Positions 18,185-27,249 of a stretch of DNA of 64,000 nucleotides are shown here, piece by piece (the stretch's first letter is position 1; every line of letters starts with the position of its first letter). The stretch is taken from the NCBI RefSeq assembly GCF_027568395.1, contig NZ_JANKZL010000004.1, positions 372,001-436,000 on the forward strand, written 5' to 3'. The notes beneath the pieces were generated by a model that was not told the origin of the DNA, searched no databases, and saw only the letters and a program-made list of their open reading frames with translations. The DNA comes from Aminobacter sp. HY435. GTDB taxonomy: Bacteria; Pseudomonadota; Alphaproteobacteria; Rhizobiales; Rhizobiaceae. The translations under genes were made by a program, and so were the position numbers.

Positions 18185-19133
18185 ACAGCTGCGCCAGCGC
18201 ATCTTCGGCGCCATCTCCGCACTCGTCACCCCGTTCAGCAACGGCGAAGTCGACCTGAAGGGCCTTGCCGCCCTGGTGGAATGGCAAATCGCCGAAGGCG
18301 TCAACGGCCTCGTTCCCTGCGGCACCACGGGCGAAGCCCCAACCCTGTCCTGGCATGAGCGCATCATGGTGATCCGCAAGGCGGTGGCTGTAGCGAACGG
18401 GCGTGTGCCAGTCATCGCGGGCACGGGCACCAACAGCACGGAATCGACGGTCGCCTTTGCAGCAGCGGCACGCGATTTCGGCGCCGATGCCGCGCTAGTC
18501 GTCACGCCCTACTACAACAAGCCGAGCCAGGCCGGGATTGTCAGGCATTTCGAGACCGTCGCGGCCAAGGTCGACATCCCTGTTGTCGTCTACAACGCGC
18601 CGGCGCGCACCGGTGTCGACCTGACGCTGGACACCGTCGAGCGGCTGGCGGCCATCCCGGGCATCGTCGGCTTCAAGGATGCGACAGGCGACCTGTCGCG
18701 GCAGACAACGCTCGCGCAGAAATTCGGCAACCGTTTCATCTGGCTGTCCGGCCACGACGCCACTGCCTTCGGCTTCAACACCATGGGCGGCCAGGGCACC
18801 ATTTCGGTGGTGTCCAATGTCGCCCCGCGCCTCTGCGCAGAGATGCACGAGGCCTGCCGGCGAGGCGATCCGCATGCGGCGCGGCAGATCCAGAACCGCC
18901 TGCGCCCTCTCATCGCCGCGCTCGAACTCGAAACCAACCCCGTGCCGGTCAAGCATGCGCTGCATCTGATGGGCAAGATCGGGCCCGATGTCCGGCTGCC
19001 GCTGGTCGAGGTCGAACCACGGACGGCAACGGCCATTCGCGGCGCCCTGATGGACCTCGACATCGAGGTGCCGGCGACACGCTTGCCTCTTGTCCCGCGA
19101 GCGGCCGCCGGTCCGATCCACCGGCATCTCTAG
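18159..19133 (+). CDS. dapA: Dihydrodipicolinate synthase family protein
   Basis: The 324-residue protein has the DHDPS active site. GTTGEAPTLS (about 56-64) supplies the threonine of the proton relay, VTPYYNKPSQ and VVYNAPARTGVD supply Tyr145 and Arg150, and GFKDATGD places the Schiff-base Lys at 173. DHDPS condenses pyruvate and aspartate semialdehyde in lysine synthesis. Rhizobia carry several paralogues, some acting on other aldehydes, so the true substrate is open. The ATG at 18159 overlaps the preceding gene. The stop TAG is the TAG of the CTAG terminus of the adjoining repeat element. Confidence 0.88.
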   Translation: MTSRAQNTEQLRQRIFGAISALVTPFSNGEVDLKGLAALVEWQIAEGVNGLVPCGTTGEAPTLSWHERIMVIRKAVAVANGRVPVIAGTGTNSTESTVAFAAAARDFGADAALVVTPYYNKPSQAGIVRHFETVAAKVDIPVVVYNAPARTGVDLTLDTVERLAAIPGIVGFKDATGDLSRQTTLAQKFGNRFIWLSGHDATAFGFNTMGGQGTISVVSNVAPRLCAEMHEACRRGDPHAARQIQNRLRPLIAALELETNPVPVKHALHLMGKIGPDVRLPLVEVEPRTATAIRGALMDLDIEVPATRLPLVPRAAAGPIHRHL

Positions 19134-19234
19134 CGCATCGGCCCGAAAATCGGACCCGATTTTCGGAAAGCACGATGCGCCAACTCAGTAAGTTGGAGCG
19201 TCCTTTGTGCGTCCATTCGGACGCACGGCGCTCT
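19130..19234 (+). repeat. Intergenic palindromic mosaic element, copy 1
   Basis: About 105 bp made of three successive hairpins. The first runs from CGCATCGG to CGATGCG and encloses CCGAAAATCGG/CGATTTTCGG; the second is CCAACT-CAGTA-AGTTGG; the third is GTGCGTCC-ATTC-GGACGCAC. It begins CTAG, whose TAG is the stop of the dapA-like gene, and ends GGCGCTCT. It is nearly identical to the elements at 46357-46462 (same orientation) and 53933-54039 (opposite orientation). The size and palindromic units recall rhizobial RIME/REP-like elements. Confidence 0.85.
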
Positions 19235-19289
19235 GGCAACGCGTGCATTGCGCAGTCTGCCGTCAGGCAATCAGGAAAGGCACCAGACA

Positions 19290-19556
19290 ATGGGAACTCT
19301 TGCTCGCGACATCCACCCCGTGGCGGCTTGCCACCGCTTCATGGTCGGCCGCGACACCGACGGCCACTGGGTCGTCAGCGACGAACTCGGCATGGTTGGC
19401 GGCATCTTCGCCGACAAGGAAGCCGCCGTTCGCTTCGCGCTGACCGAAAGCGGCCATGTGCCGGGTGCGGTGTTCTGCGCACCGACAGGCGTGACCCTGA
19501 ACCTCGATCCACTGCTGGAACGGCCGGCCCGACCAGCCGCCCTGAGCCATCACTGA
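19290..19556 (+). CDS. Small hypothetical protein
   Basis: The 88-residue soluble protein reads ACHRFMVGRDTDGHWVVSDE, then GMVGGIFADKEAAVRFALTE. It is a short beta-strand pattern followed by a helix, similar in outline to DUF2188-type small proteins, though I cannot assign it firmly. The ATG at 19290 follows AGGAAAGG. It lies directly downstream of a repeat element. Confidence 0.6.
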   Translation: MGTLARDIHPVAACHRFMVGRDTDGHWVVSDELGMVGGIFADKEAAVRFALTESGHVPGAVFCAPTGVTLNLDPLLERPARPAALSHH

Positions 19557-19671
19557 GCGCGCACGAAACCAGACTGTCTAGCTCCAATTCGCGAATTCAC
19601 GCCCGCCCGGCGAGGGTGTTCAAATGCCGGATGGCTGCCGCCCGTGCGGCGGTAGATTGGGAGCCCGAGCC

Positions 19672-19986
19672 ATGGCACGTCTTGGCGAAATCGCCATTGC
19701 AGCAATCGTATTCGGCGCGGCGGCAGGCCTCACCACCGTCGAGGCCGCGCAGCTTCCGTTCACACCGGCAGACCTGGCGACACTTGCGGCTGGCCCCATC
19801 CTCGTCGGCAGCAAGTCGGTGACGGTATCGAAGTCGACCAGTAGCTCGAGGTCGCGTTCGAGGAGTTGCTCGAACGGGTCCTGTTCCAGCGATACCGACT
19901 CGCAAGGCAATACCGGCACGAGTTCGTCGACCAGCACCAGCACGTCGACAAGCAGTACGTCCAACACCAACAGCAATACAAACTGA
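19672..19986 (+). CDS. Ser/Thr-rich secreted protein
   Basis: The 104-residue product has an N-terminal signal-like segment (ARLGEIAIAAIVFGAAAGL, likely cleavage near VEAAQ). Its second half is made almost wholly of Ser, Thr, Asn and Gly with a few Arg. The low-complexity tail has repeated SSTSTST and NTNSN runs. An ATG at 19624 would add a short leader. I know no family; the composition suggests an extracellular or cell-surface linker-like protein. It has no clear neighbours in an operon. Confidence 0.45.
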   Translation: MARLGEIAIAAIVFGAAAGLTTVEAAQLPFTPADLATLAAGPILVGSKSVTVSKSTSSSRSRSRSCSNGSCSSDTDSQGNTGTSSSTSTSTSTSSTSNTNSNTN

Positions 19987-20328
19987 CGGCAAAGTGGCTC
20001 CGGCGTCATTTCAGAAAACGTGCAAGCCTCATGGATAGAACCGAAGCCGCGAGAAGTGCGCTCTGTTCCGTGTTCCCAGGCGCAAGTTCGTTTCGCCAGA
20101 AGGCCATTTGAAAGTGAAATCACGCGCCTTTGCGCCGCAACCGCGCCGCCAGCGGCCCGGCGGCAGAAAATAATCCTGACTGAAATGTCGGCTCCGGTCC
20201 TCGTCGTTCGTCTTGAAGGTGGGACGCCTTGATGCGGAGAATTCCTTCTAGGCCCCTGCCCATGGCACTCTAGATGGCGCGGCCTCATGCGGCGGCGCTT
20301 GGCACCATTCAGGAAAACGGAGAAAGAC
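19987..20328. other. Gene-free stretch
   Basis: These 342 nt hold no frame with recognisable content on either strand. An imperfect palindrome near 20240-20275 is not convincing. The promoter of the VOC-family gene should lie here, but no clear -35/-10 pair was found. Confidence 0.4.
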
Positions 20329-20760
20329 ATGTCCGAAGCAACTGCACAGCCCGTCGACTACCCAGCCCCGAAGGTCCTTGGCGGCCTCGTAGCCTATCTG
20401 GAGGTCGAAGGCGCCCTCAAAGCAGCGGAATTCTACAAGCGCGCCTTCGGTGCGGAGACGGCGTTTGCCATCCCGCCGGACGAACACGGTCGGACGATGC
20501 ACGTGCATCTCTACATCAACGGCTCGTCGATGATGCTGTCGGACGCCTACCCCGAGCATGGGCATCCGCACGAGAAGGCCCAGGGCTACACCATGCAGCT
20601 CATCCTCGGCGACGACATCGACGCCTGGTGGAAGCGTGCGGTCGAGGCAGGCTGCGAGGTCGTAGTACCGCTCGACGTGATGTTCTGGGGCGACCGCTGG
20701 GGCCAGGTGCGCGATCCGTTCGGCGTTGCCTGGGCGATGAACGCGCCGGTCAAGAAGTAG
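20329..20760 (+). CDS. VOC family (glyoxalase/PhnB-like) protein
   Basis: The 143-residue protein has the VOC paired beta-alpha-beta-beta-beta pattern: VAYLEVEGALKAAEFYKRAF, HVHLYINGSSMMLSDAYPEHG, then LGDDIDAWWKRAVEAGCEVV and WGDRWGQVRDPFGVAW. This is the PhnB/3-demethylubiquinone-like subgroup, and the enzymatic role is unknown. The ATG at 20329 is preceded by GGAGAAAG. A strong hairpin follows the stop. Confidence 0.85.
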   Translation: MSEATAQPVDYPAPKVLGGLVAYLEVEGALKAAEFYKRAFGAETAFAIPPDEHGRTMHVHLYINGSSMMLSDAYPEHGHPHEKAQGYTMQLILGDDIDAWWKRAVEAGCEVVVPLDVMFWGDRWGQVRDPFGVAWAMNAPVKK

Positions 20761-20769
20761 TCCTTCCAC

Positions 20770-20799
20770 GAGCCCGTCCGCTTCCACGCGGGCGGGCTC
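20770..20799 (+). terminator. Terminator-like hairpin after VOC gene
   Basis: Twelve-base arms GAGCCCGTCCGC and GCGGGCGGGCTC pair with a single G-U, around a 6-nt loop, 9 nt past the VOC stop. There is no T-run, so termination is likely but not certain. The next gene is convergent. Confidence 0.5.
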
Positions 20800-20835
20800 C
20801 ATGACCGTACCGAATCCGTTGCATCTGGATTTGCG

Positions 20836-21312
20836 CTAGCCCAGCGGCACAGTCAGCCCGACCTTCACCCTGTCCATGGCGACGAGAGTGCGGAAACGCC
20901 GGATGTTCGGGTTGGCAAAGAACAGCCGCCGCGTCAGCGCCTCGTATTCCGCCATCGACGCCACCGTCACGATCAGCACGAAGTCCGCGTCGCCGGTGAC
21001 GTAATAGCATTGCTGCACTTCCGGTGCGGCGGCAAAGCTGGCCTTGACGGCGTCGAGCAGGCCGATCTGCTCGCTCTCGACGGCAATCTCGACGATGATG
21101 GTGATCGGCCGGCCAACCTTGTCGGGATCGACCACAGCCACATTGCCGCCAATCACGCCGGTTTCCTCCATGCGCTTGATGCGGCGCTGCACGGCCGGTG
21201 CGGAGAGATTGACCGCTTCGCCGATCTCGCGCTGCGGCGTGGCGTTGTTTCGCTGCAGGACCTCAAGGATGCCAAGGTCGAACGGATCGAGCTCCACGCC
21301 ACGCTTGTTCAT
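20836..21312 (-). CDS. Lrp/AsnC family transcriptional regulator
   Basis: The 158-residue protein has the N-terminal helix-turn-helix (DPFDLGILEVLQRNNATPQR, IGEAVNLSAPAVQRRIKRME) and a C-terminal RAM ligand-binding domain (AAPEVQQCYYVTGDADFVLI). This subfamily usually senses an amino acid. It is divergent from the diaminopropionate ammonia-lyase gene with overlapping 5' regions, so it most likely controls that gene in response to 2,3-diaminopropionate or a related amino acid (inference). The ATG at 21312 is the family start; the frame is open upstream. Confidence 0.9.
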   Translation of the reverse strand: MNKRGVELDPFDLGILEVLQRNNATPQREIGEAVNLSAPAVQRRIKRMEETGVIGGNVAVVDPDKVGRPITIIVEIAVESEQIGLLDAVKASFAAAPEVQQCYYVTGDADFVLIVTVASMAEYEALTRRLFFANPNIRRFRTLVAMDRVKVGLTVPLG

Positions 21313-21375
21313 AGTCAGCCCAACGAAACAAAATTGCACCAATGCCGGAACAATAGAGCGCATTTCTCGCCCGCT

Positions 21376-21392
21376 CTGCAATAACAATGCAG
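21376..21392. promoter_or_regulatory. Possible Lrp-type operator
   Basis: An inverted repeat CTGCA-N7-TGCAG lies in the 104-nt region between the divergent lrp-like and ammonia-lyase starts, with AT-rich DNA in the middle. It is short, so this is only a candidate. Confidence 0.3.
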
Positions 21393-21416
21393 CCAGAAAA
21401 TCTGGAGCCTCGCATC

Positions 21417-22628
21417 ATGCTTATCCGCAACCAGCAAGCCGAACATCGCCAGCCGCTGTCGGCGGTAGATGCGGAAACCCTGGGCATCGCGGCCGCCGAG
21501 GCGGTGGAGGCGTTCCTGGCCAATCGGCCTGATCATCGCCCGACGCCGTTGCGCGCCCTGCCAGCACTCGCCCGAAACCTCGGTGTCGGCGCCATCCACC
21601 TCAAGGACGAGGGTTACCGCCTCGGCCTCGGCAGCTTCAAGGCGCTGGGCGGGGCATATGCGGTGATGCGCCTGGTCCAGGAGGCAGCCGCTGAGAAGCT
21701 CGGTCGCGCGGTCGACATCGCCGAGCTGCACGATCCCGAGGTGGCGAAGATCTCCGCCGCCATGACCTTTGGCTGCGCCACCGATGGCAATCATGGCCGC
21801 TCGGTCGCGCAGGGCGCGCAGCTCGTCGGCGCACGTTCGGTAATTTTCGTCCATGGCGGGGTCAGCGACGCGCGCATCGCCGCGATTGCCCGCTTTGGCG
21901 CCGAGATCGTCCGCGTCGCCGGCACCTATGACGATTCCGTCGCGGAGGCGGCGCGTGTCTGCGAGGCCAACGGCTGGACCGTTGTCTCCGACACCTCCTG
22001 GCCAGGCTATGAGCGCATTCCCGGCATGGTCATGCAGGGCTATACGGCGATCACCCGCGAGGTCCTGGAAAAACTGCCTGAAACACCGACCCATGTCTTC
22101 GTGCAGGCAGGCGTCGGCGGCATCGCCGCGGCGACCGCCGCCTATCTTGCCTGCCGCTTCGGCGAGGATCGTCCGACCTTCGTCGTCGTCGACCCGGCGC
22201 GCGCCGCCTGCATCTTCGAGACCGCCCGCGCGGGCCAGCCGGTCAAGCTGCAGCACGGCGAGCCGACGGTCATGGCGATGCTCGAATGCTACGAGCCGTC
22301 GCCGCTCGCCTGGCGCATCCTGGCGCGCGCGGCCGATGCGTTCATGACGGTCGAGGACGAGGATGCGGTCGAGGTGATGAACCGTCTCGCGCGCCCGCTC
22401 GGCCACGACCCGGTGGTCGTCGCCGGCGAAAGCGGCGGTGCCGGAATGGCCGGCCTGTTTCGTGCTGCCCGCGACCCGGACATGCGCGCCGCGATAGGGC
22501 TGGATTCTGCCTCGCGCGTGCTGCTCATCGTCACCGAAGGCGCGACCGACCCAGAGCGCTACCGTGAATTGGTTGGCATCAGCCCGGCTGACCTCACCGC
22601 CAACCCCGTCGCCATCGCAGCCAAATAG
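21417..22628 (+). CDS. dpaL: Diaminopropionate ammonia-lyase
   Basis: This PLP enzyme of about 403 residues converts 2,3-diaminopropionate to pyruvate and two ammonia. Lys75 in GLGSFKALGGAYAVMRL is the Schiff-base residue. GCATDGNHGRSVAQGAQLVG is the cofactor-phosphate/substrate loop, and VFVQAGVGGIAAATAAYL is the Gly-rich loop. LILGESGGAG-like and TEGATDPERY segments complete the fold-type II pattern. A second ATG at 21387 would add ten residues; I favour 21417 because of GGAG in the right place. It is regulated, probably, by the divergent Lrp-like protein. Confidence 0.9.
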   Translation: MLIRNQQAEHRQPLSAVDAETLGIAAAEAVEAFLANRPDHRPTPLRALPALARNLGVGAIHLKDEGYRLGLGSFKALGGAYAVMRLVQEAAAEKLGRAVDIAELHDPEVAKISAAMTFGCATDGNHGRSVAQGAQLVGARSVIFVHGGVSDARIAAIARFGAEIVRVAGTYDDSVAEAARVCEANGWTVVSDTSWPGYERIPGMVMQGYTAITREVLEKLPETPTHVFVQAGVGGIAAATAAYLACRFGEDRPTFVVVDPARAACIFETARAGQPVKLQHGEPTVMAMLECYEPSPLAWRILARAADAFMTVEDEDAVEVMNRLARPLGHDPVVVAGESGGAGMAGLFRAARDPDMRAAIGLDSASRVLLIVTEGATDPERYRELVGISPADLTANPVAIAAK

Positions 22629-22772
22629 GCTCATCTCTGGAGACAGGCGTCGAAGACATCTAGGCGCATCTGCTGGATCGCAAGACCCCCTTGGTCCCTG
22701 CCCAGAAAGCGCACCGCCATGACGGCCGATCCTGAACCGTACGACCGCTACGCCGGTGTCTATCGGAAACCG

Positions 22773-22805
22773 AGGCAGCCGCCGCTTCGAGAGCGGCGGC
22801 TGCCT
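22773..22805. terminator. Bidirectional terminator hairpin
   Basis: A perfect 14-bp stem (AGGCAGCCGCCGCT with its complement) around TCGAG lies 13 nt beyond the stop of the RND permease gene on the minus strand. TTGTTT follows on the plus strand. It can serve both converging transcripts. Confidence 0.75.
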
Positions 22806-22818
22806 TGTTTGAAGGCGT

Positions 22819-25800
22819 CTATTCCGCCGCCAGCGCGTGGGGATGTGCGATCTCGGCGATGTTGTCGTGGCTTGCCTCTGCCTCGGGCTTGGCCTGTTTG
22901 CCCTTTGGCTCCTTGCCGAAGAACAGCGCATAGCCGGCCGGCAGCACCAGGATGGTCAGTACAGTCGCCACCAGGATGCCGCCCATCATCGCATAGGCGA
23001 GCGGCCCCCAGAATACGCCGCGCGAGATCGGGATCAGCGCCAGCACAGCCGTCATCGCCGTCAACATGATCGGACGGAAGCGGCGCACCGCTGCACCGAT
23101 GATCGCCTCGGACCGCTCCATGCCCGCCGCGATGTCCTGGTCGATCTGGTCGACGAGGATGATCGAGTTGCGGATGATGATGCCGAGCAGCGCGATCACG
23201 CCGAGGATGGCGACGAAGCCGAACGGCGCGCCCGAGATCAGCAGAGCCGCCGCCGCCCCGATGATGCCGAGCGGGCCTGTCGCCAGCACCAGCATCGCCT
23301 TGCCGAAGTGCTGCAGCTGCACCATGAGCAAAAGCACGATGACGAGCAGCATGACCGGTGCCTTGGCGGCGATCGAAGCCTGGCTTTCGGCCGCGTCTTC
23401 CGCGCCGCCCTGGATCTCGACCTTGTAGCCAGCAGCCAGGCTGTCGCGCAAAGGCTTGAGATCGCTGAACAGCTTCATCGCCACGTCGTTGGGCTGGATA
23501 TGGTCGGGCAGCGTCGCTCGCACGGTGATTGTCGGCAGGCGGTCGCGCCGCCATTCGATGCCCTGCTCGAGCACCGGCTCGACCTTGGCCACCTGCGACA
23601 GCGGTACGAACCCACCGAAGTCGGTCGGGATGTAGACCGAGTTGACCGCCGACAGCAGGTGGCGATTGGCCTCCGGTTCGCGGGCGACGATCGACACCGT
23701 TTCCTCGCCGTCGCGGAAATCGTCCAGCGGCGCGCCCGACATGGTGGCCTGCAGCATCTGGCGGATGCGCTGGGAGGAGACGCCGAGCGCCCTCGCCCGG
23801 TCCTGGTCGACGACCAGCCGCATGCCTGCCACCGGTTCCAGCCAGTCGTCATGAATGGCGCTCAGATCCGGGTTTTCGGCGAACTTCGCCTTCACCTGGT
23901 CGGCAATGCGTCGAACCTCGGCCCGGTCGGGACCCATGATGCGCATCTGCACCGGCCAGCCGGTCGGCGGCCCGAGGAAGAGGCGGTCGACCTTGCCGCG
24001 GACCGAGGGGAAGTCTTCGGCCAGGATGGCACGCAGCTTGACGATCAGCCGCTCGCGCGCCGGCTCGTCATTGGCCATGACAAGCAGCTGGGCGTAGTTC
24101 GGGTTGCGCAGCTGCTGGTCGAGCGGCAGGAAGAAGCGTGGCGCGCCTTCGCCGATGAAGGTGGCGATGAACTTCTTGTCGGGATCGTCCATCATCTTCG
24201 CTTCCAGCGCCTCGGCCTGCTTTTCGACCTCCTTGATGCTGGTGCCCTCCGGCAGCCAGAGGTCGACCAGGATTTCCGGCCGCGACGACTGCGGGAAGAA
24301 GTTCTGCGGGATAAACTGGAACGCAAACAGCGAGCCGAAGAAGGTGACCAGCGTCATGGCAAGCACGATGACGCGATGCCTCACCGCCCATGCGACAGTC
24401 GAATGCAGGCGGCGGTAAAAGCGCGTGTCGAAAACGTCGTGATGATTGCCGGCGTGCTTGCGCTCCTTGAGGATCATGTAGCCGAGCCACGGCGTGAAAT
24501 AGACCGCAACGAACCATGACGTCACGAGCGCGATGCCGACGACGAAGAACAGCGAGCGCACATATTCGCCGGCCGTGGATTCGGCGAAGCCGACGGGAAT
24601 GAAGCCGGCAGTGGTGATCAGCGTGCCGGTCAGCATCGGGAACGCCGTCGACGAATAGGCAAAGGACGCCGCCTCGATCTTGACCAGCCCCTCCTCGAGC
24701 TTTCGCTCCATCATCTCGACCACGATCATGGCGTCGTCGACCAAAAGGCCGAGCGCGATGATCAGCGCGCCCAGCGAGATGCGCTGCAGGTCGATGCCGA
24801 ACTGGTACATGATGGCGAAGGTAGCCGCGAGCACCAGCGGTATGGTGATCGCGATGACCAGGCCTGAGCGCCAGCCGATCGACAGGAACGACACCACAAG
24901 CACGATCAGCAGCGCCTCGATCAGCGCCTTCATGAATTCGCCGATGGCTTCGGTCACCACTTCCGGTTGGTTGGAAATCTGGTCGACCGAGACGCCGTAG
25001 GGCAGCGATTGCTCGAAGCGCTCGTAAGTCTCCTCGACCGCGGTGCCGACGTCGGTGACCTTGAAGCCCTTGGCCATCACCACGCCGACCTGGACGCTGT
25101 CATGGCCGTTGTAGCGGAACTTGCGCTGGTAAGGGTCTTCCAGGCCTGATGTCACGGTGGCGATGTCGCCGAGGCGGGTGACCTGGTTGCCGGCGCGCAG
25201 CCTGAGTTCGCGGATATCGTCGGCCTTGCTGAGATCGCCTTCGACTGAAATGCGCACCGAATGCGAGCCGGTGTCGACGGCGCCCGCCGGATCGATGTTG
25301 TTCTGTCCGGCGATGGTGTTGCGCAAGTCGTTGAGCGTCAGGCCCCGCTCGGCGAGCGCCTTGGACGAGACGTCGATATAGATGCGCTGCGGCTGGTCGC
25401 CGAGGATGACGGCCTTTTCGACGCCCGGCGTCGTCAGCAGCATGTCGCGCGCCTTGATCGCGATCTGCTTGAGCTCGGGATAGCTGTACCCCTCGCCGGA
25501 TATCGAATGCAGCGTGATGAAGGTGTCGCCGAATTCGTCGTTGAAGAACGGGCCGATCAGGCCTTGCGGCAGCTCGGCCGAGATGTCGCCGACCTTCTTG
25601 CGCACCTGGTAGAAGGCGTCCTTCACCTCGCTCGCATCGGTGTCGCCCTTGACCTGCACGGTGATGATGGCGCTGCCGGCGCGGGTGTAGGACTTCACCC
25701 AGTCGAGATGCGGCGTTTCCTGGAGCTTGCGCTCGATCTTGTTGACGACCTGGTCCTGCATCTCCTCGATCGACGCGCCGGGCCAGATGGCCTGCACGAC

Positions 25801-25965
25801 CATGACGCGGAAGGTGAAATCAGGATCCTCGCTCTGGCCCATCCGCATCAGCCCGAGCGCGCCGGTGATGATGATGAGCCCGAACAGGAAGCGCGCGATG
25901 CTCGGATGCCCGATTGCCCAGCGCGACAGGTTGAACGGTTTCTTTTCCTGGCTGGAAGTGTCCAT
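22819..25965 (-). CDS. RND family efflux transporter permease
   Basis: This inner-membrane proton-driven pump has 1048 residues, the usual RND size, with twelve membrane helices in two repeats and two large periplasmic loops. Motifs include GASIEEMQDQVVNKIERKL near the N-terminus, ALGLLVDDAMIVVEMMERKL (TM4, with the proton-relay Asp pair) and IRNSIILVDQID in TM10. The ATG at 25965 follows the family start; the frame extends 13 codons upstream. It is the last gene of a tetR-adaptor-permease operon. No outer-membrane channel is encoded nearby, so a TolC from elsewhere is presumably shared. Substrate unknown. Confidence 0.93.
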   Translation of the reverse strand: MDTSSQEKKPFNLSRWAIGHPSIARFLFGLIIITGALGLMRMGQSEDPDFTFRVMVVQAIWPGASIEEMQDQVVNKIERKLQETPHLDWVKSYTRAGSAIITVQVKGDTDASEVKDAFYQVRKKVGDISAELPQGLIGPFFNDEFGDTFITLHSISGEGYSYPELKQIAIKARDMLLTTPGVEKAVILGDQPQRIYIDVSSKALAERGLTLNDLRNTIAGQNNIDPAGAVDTGSHSVRISVEGDLSKADDIRELRLRAGNQVTRLGDIATVTSGLEDPYQRKFRYNGHDSVQVGVVMAKGFKVTDVGTAVEETYERFEQSLPYGVSVDQISNQPEVVTEAIGEFMKALIEALLIVLVVSFLSIGWRSGLVIAITIPLVLAATFAIMYQFGIDLQRISLGALIIALGLLVDDAMIVVEMMERKLEEGLVKIEAASFAYSSTAFPMLTGTLITTAGFIPVGFAESTAGEYVRSLFFVVGIALVTSWFVAVYFTPWLGYMILKERKHAGNHHDVFDTRFYRRLHSTVAWAVRHRVIVLAMTLVTFFGSLFAFQFIPQNFFPQSSRPEILVDLWLPEGTSIKEVEKQAEALEAKMMDDPDKKFIATFIGEGAPRFFLPLDQQLRNPNYAQLLVMANDEPARERLIVKLRAILAEDFPSVRGKVDRLFLGPPTGWPVQMRIMGPDRAEVRRIADQVKAKFAENPDLSAIHDDWLEPVAGMRLVVDQDRARALGVSSQRIRQMLQATMSGAPLDDFRDGEETVSIVAREPEANRHLLSAVNSVYIPTDFGGFVPLSQVAKVEPVLEQGIEWRRDRLPTITVRATLPDHIQPNDVAMKLFSDLKPLRDSLAAGYKVEIQGGAEDAAESQASIAAKAPVMLLVIVLLLMVQLQHFGKAMLVLATGPLGIIGAAAALLISGAPFGFVAILGVIALLGIIIRNSIILVDQIDQDIAAGMERSEAIIGAAVRRFRPIMLTAMTAVLALIPISRGVFWGPLAYAMMGGILVATVLTILVLPAGYALFFGKEPKGKQAKPEAEASHDNIAEIAHPHALAAE

Positions 25966-26069
25966 GGCCGTGGTTCCATTGGCGCATGCCGGCCGTACCG
26001 GCACCAGGCATGCGCAGGTTCAGGTTGATGGCGGCGCCTTCGGCGCCGCGTCAGGCACTGGTCAGGCGA

Positions 26070-27197
26070 TCAGTTTGCGGCGTTGGCCGCGGCGCGCTGC
26101 TCGGGCAGCCTGACCTTCAGGTTCTCGGTCATGAACTGGGTGCCGGCGGCAACCACCAGGTCGCCCGGCCGCAAGCCCTCGGTCACCTGCACGCCGTCGT
26201 CGACGAAATCGGCAACCTTGATGTCGCGGGCATGCACGGTGTCGTCGCCCTGCTCGACCACCCAGACGATCTGCTTGCCCTGCTGCTTGGCCAGCGCGCT
26301 GAGCGGGATCGACACCAGCTTTTCGCCACTGTCGACCGACGCCTGGATGCCGGCAGTCATGCCAAGCAGCACGCGGGCGTCGTCCGGCAGGCTGACACGC
26401 ACCGAAAACGTCCGCGACTGCGGGTCGGCGCTGCCGGCGACCTCACGAACCTTGCCGTCGAGCACCAGCTTGGCGTCGGACCAGAAGCTGACCTTGACCG
26501 GCTTGCCCTGCTGGAACTGTGCGATCTCCAGCTCCGGAACCGCGATCTGCACTTCCTTGTCACCGTCGACGGCAACTGCAACGACCGGCGTTCCGGCGCC
26601 GACGACCTGGCCGGTGTCGGCGCTGACCGACGTGACGATGCCGCTCTGGTCGGCCCTGAGCTCGGCATATCCGACCTGGTTCCTGGCCTGGCGCAGCGAG
26701 GACAATGCCGCGTCGCGCTGCGACGACGCCTGCTTGTAGACCAATGCCGCCTGCTCGCGCTGCGCTTGGGAGGCGAATTTCTTGTCGTAAAGCTGTGCTG
26801 CGCGCTCGTCTGAGAGACGCGCCGTCTCGACCTGCTTTTCCGCGGCCTGGAGATTTGCCTCGGCCGTGCTCACGCCAAGCTGATAGTCGGTCGCATCGAT
26901 ACGGGCGAGCAGGTCGCCCGGCTTGACCTTGTCGCCGATGTTGACGGCGCGCTCGGTGATCTTGCCGGCGACCCGGAAGCCAAGGTTCATTTCGGTGCGC
27001 GCCTTGACGACGCCCGAATAGTCGAGCTCGCGGGTCTTGCCGGCACCTAAGATCTCGACAACCTTGACGGGGCGGATCGCCTCGATTGTCTCGGTCTTGG
27101 CTTCGGAGCAGGCGGAAAGGCCAACGCCAAGCAGCGTCACCAGAGCCAGGCTGGCAAGAGGACGCAGGTTCGCATTGAAGGTCTTGAACGAAATCAT
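26070..27197 (-). CDS. RND efflux periplasmic adaptor (membrane fusion protein)
   Basis: The 375-residue protein is a lipoprotein: TLLGVGLSAC forms the lipobox. It then shows the barrel-sandwich half motif (VVKARTEMNLGFRVAGKI, GDKVKPGDLLARIDATDYQL), an alpha-helical hairpin (about 90-155), and the second lipoyl half (AELRADQSGIVTSVSADTG), followed by beta-barrel and membrane-proximal domains. It bridges the permease and an outer-membrane channel. ATG at 27197 has GGGAG 8 nt upstream and is preferred over a GTG at 27206. It is 104 nt upstream of the permease start. Confidence 0.93.
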   Translation of the reverse strand: MISFKTFNANLRPLASLALVTLLGVGLSACSEAKTETIEAIRPVKVVEILGAGKTRELDYSGVVKARTEMNLGFRVAGKITERAVNIGDKVKPGDLLARIDATDYQLGVSTAEANLQAAEKQVETARLSDERAAQLYDKKFASQAQREQAALVYKQASSQRDAALSSLRQARNQVGYAELRADQSGIVTSVSADTGQVVGAGTPVVAVAVDGDKEVQIAVPELEIAQFQQGKPVKVSFWSDAKLVLDGKVREVAGSADPQSRTFSVRVSLPDDARVLLGMTAGIQASVDSGEKLVSIPLSALAKQQGKQIVWVVEQGDDTVHARDIKVADFVDDGVQVTEGLRPGDLVVAAGTQFMTENLKVRLPEQRAAANAAN

Positions 27198-27249
27198 CGT
27201 TCGCACTCCCGGTTGTCTATTGATCTGGATGTCGGCCCGTGGGCCTCGG

